Assembly: GCA_947446815.1 (NCBI GenBank)
Contig: CANFGT010000004.1
Location: 1-64,000, forward strand
Source of the DNA: Acidimicrobiaceae bacterium
GTDB taxonomy: Bacteria; Actinomycetota; Acidimicrobiia; Acidimicrobiales; Ilumatobacteraceae
Direction: 5' to 3'
Length of the DNA stretch: 64,000 bases
Below, piece by piece: positions 63,603 to 64,000 of this stretch. Made by a program: the position numbers and the translations under genes. The notes under the pieces are model-generated. The model worked only from the letters and a program-made list of their open reading frames with translations. It did no database searches and was not told the origin of the DNA. Numbering within the stretch: position 1 is the stretch's first letter; the number at the start of each line of letters is the position of its first letter.

Positions 63603-64000
63603 GTGAAGTCCATGAAGAAGCGTGAACTCATTCAAGCAGTAGCACTCCACACTGAGGTCGATAATAAGACCGCAGCAAAATTGGTCGAGGGAACCATTGA
63701 TGTAATCCTCGCCAATGTTGCAAAGGGTGAAGTCGTAAACATTTCCGGTTTTGCAAAATTTGCAAAGATCAAGCGTCCAGCACGCACCGGTCGTAACCCG
63801 GCCACCGGAGAAACAATCCAGATCAAGGCAAAAACAGTTGCCAAGATCACAGCTCTTAAGGGCTTCAAGGACATTGCACTCGGTGTTGCACCAGCTCCAA
63901 AGCTGAACACCAAGAAGGCAGCTCCTGCACCAGCAGCAAAGAAGGCAGCCGCTCCTGCAAAGAAGAAGGCAGCACCAGCTAAGAAGAAGGCTGCTGCAAA
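63603..64000 (+). CDS. HU-type histone-like protein with Lys/Ala/Pro tail, cut by window edge
   Basis: 132 residues are visible and the end is outside the window. Residues 1-95 are an HU fold: KKRELIQAVA, GEVVNISGFAKFAKIKRPARTGRNPATGETIQI (the DNA-clasp arm, GRNPATGE) and KAKTVAKITALKGFKD. From residue 105 a repeated KKAAAPA-type tail begins, as in mycobacterial HupB. It compacts DNA. GTG 63603 is used; ATG 63612 is an alternative. Confidence 0.92.
   Translation, partial: MKSMKKRELIQAVALHTEVDNKTAAKLVEGTIDVILANVAKGEVVNISGFAKFAKIKRPARTGRNPATGETIQIKAKTVAKITALKGFKDIALGVAPAPKLNTKKAAPAPAAKKAAAPAKKKAAPAKKKAAA

Overview
The window looks like chromosomal DNA of an actinobacterium, most likely of the class Acidimicrobiia (inference). 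Supporting features are a WhiB-family iron-sulfur regulator beside a PdtaS-like histidine kinase, the actinobacterial trio of histidine phosphatase, DUF3090 and SCO1664-like protein, a DUF3107 protein, an F420-type (FrhB) iron-sulfur protein, a histone-like HU with a Lys/Ala/Pro tail, many GTG starts, and moderate GC. No rRNA, convincing tRNA, CRISPR array, insertion sequence or prophage is visible.

Layout. 1-3738: housekeeping and catabolic genes (PaaI-like thioesterase, YqeY, DUF2889, DoxX, Ogt, acyl-CoA dehydrogenase). 3790-11677: a nitrogen locus with a small winged-helix protein, a large antiporter fused to a GlnD-like sensory half, GlnK-Amt, Amt-GlnK and an FrhB-like protein. Its intergenic regions carry 11-bp-spaced repeats resembling GlnR/PhoP boxes. 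11681-17549: two duplicated esterases, a uracil-DNA glycosylase, a regulator with an SbtA bicarbonate transporter, and the PGAM/DUF3090/SCO1664 trio. 17570-31321: a MacB-like ABC exporter, two small tail-anchored proteins, EtfAB, lipid kinase and phosphodiesterase, WhiB1/PdtaS, Mrp with a SufR-like regulator, and aldehyde dehydrogenase. 31423-32540: a sulfite-oxidase-like protein and SixA.

32544-36296 is a more AT-rich block of four co-directional genes: an HNH nuclease with a possible modified-base-reader domain, a DUF6308-like protein, a MazG-like pyrophosphohydrolase, and a PD-(D/E)XK nuclease fused to a DUF2075 (Schlafen-type) helicase. It is the best candidate for an undescribed defence locus. 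36748-43261 is a complete System I cytochrome c maturation operon, ccmABCDEFGHI, including a 44-residue CcmD.

43324-55630 holds a sortase, TetR and DtxR regulators, lipoproteins, a HelD-like RNA polymerase recycling ATPase, a phosphofructokinase with an unusual Mg-site residue, a MOSC protein, NfuA, an SDR and a cation efflux protein. 55645-58913 is a TPP-riboswitch-controlled thiamine salvage operon (pyrophosphokinase, ThiB, ThiP) without an ATPase gene. 60018-63528 is a KimA-like potassium transporter with two TrkA regulators and an OB-fold protein, and the window ends inside the HU gene.

The two most interesting points are the antiporter-GlnD fusion in the P-II/ammonium locus and the nuclease-helicase/MazG/HNH block.
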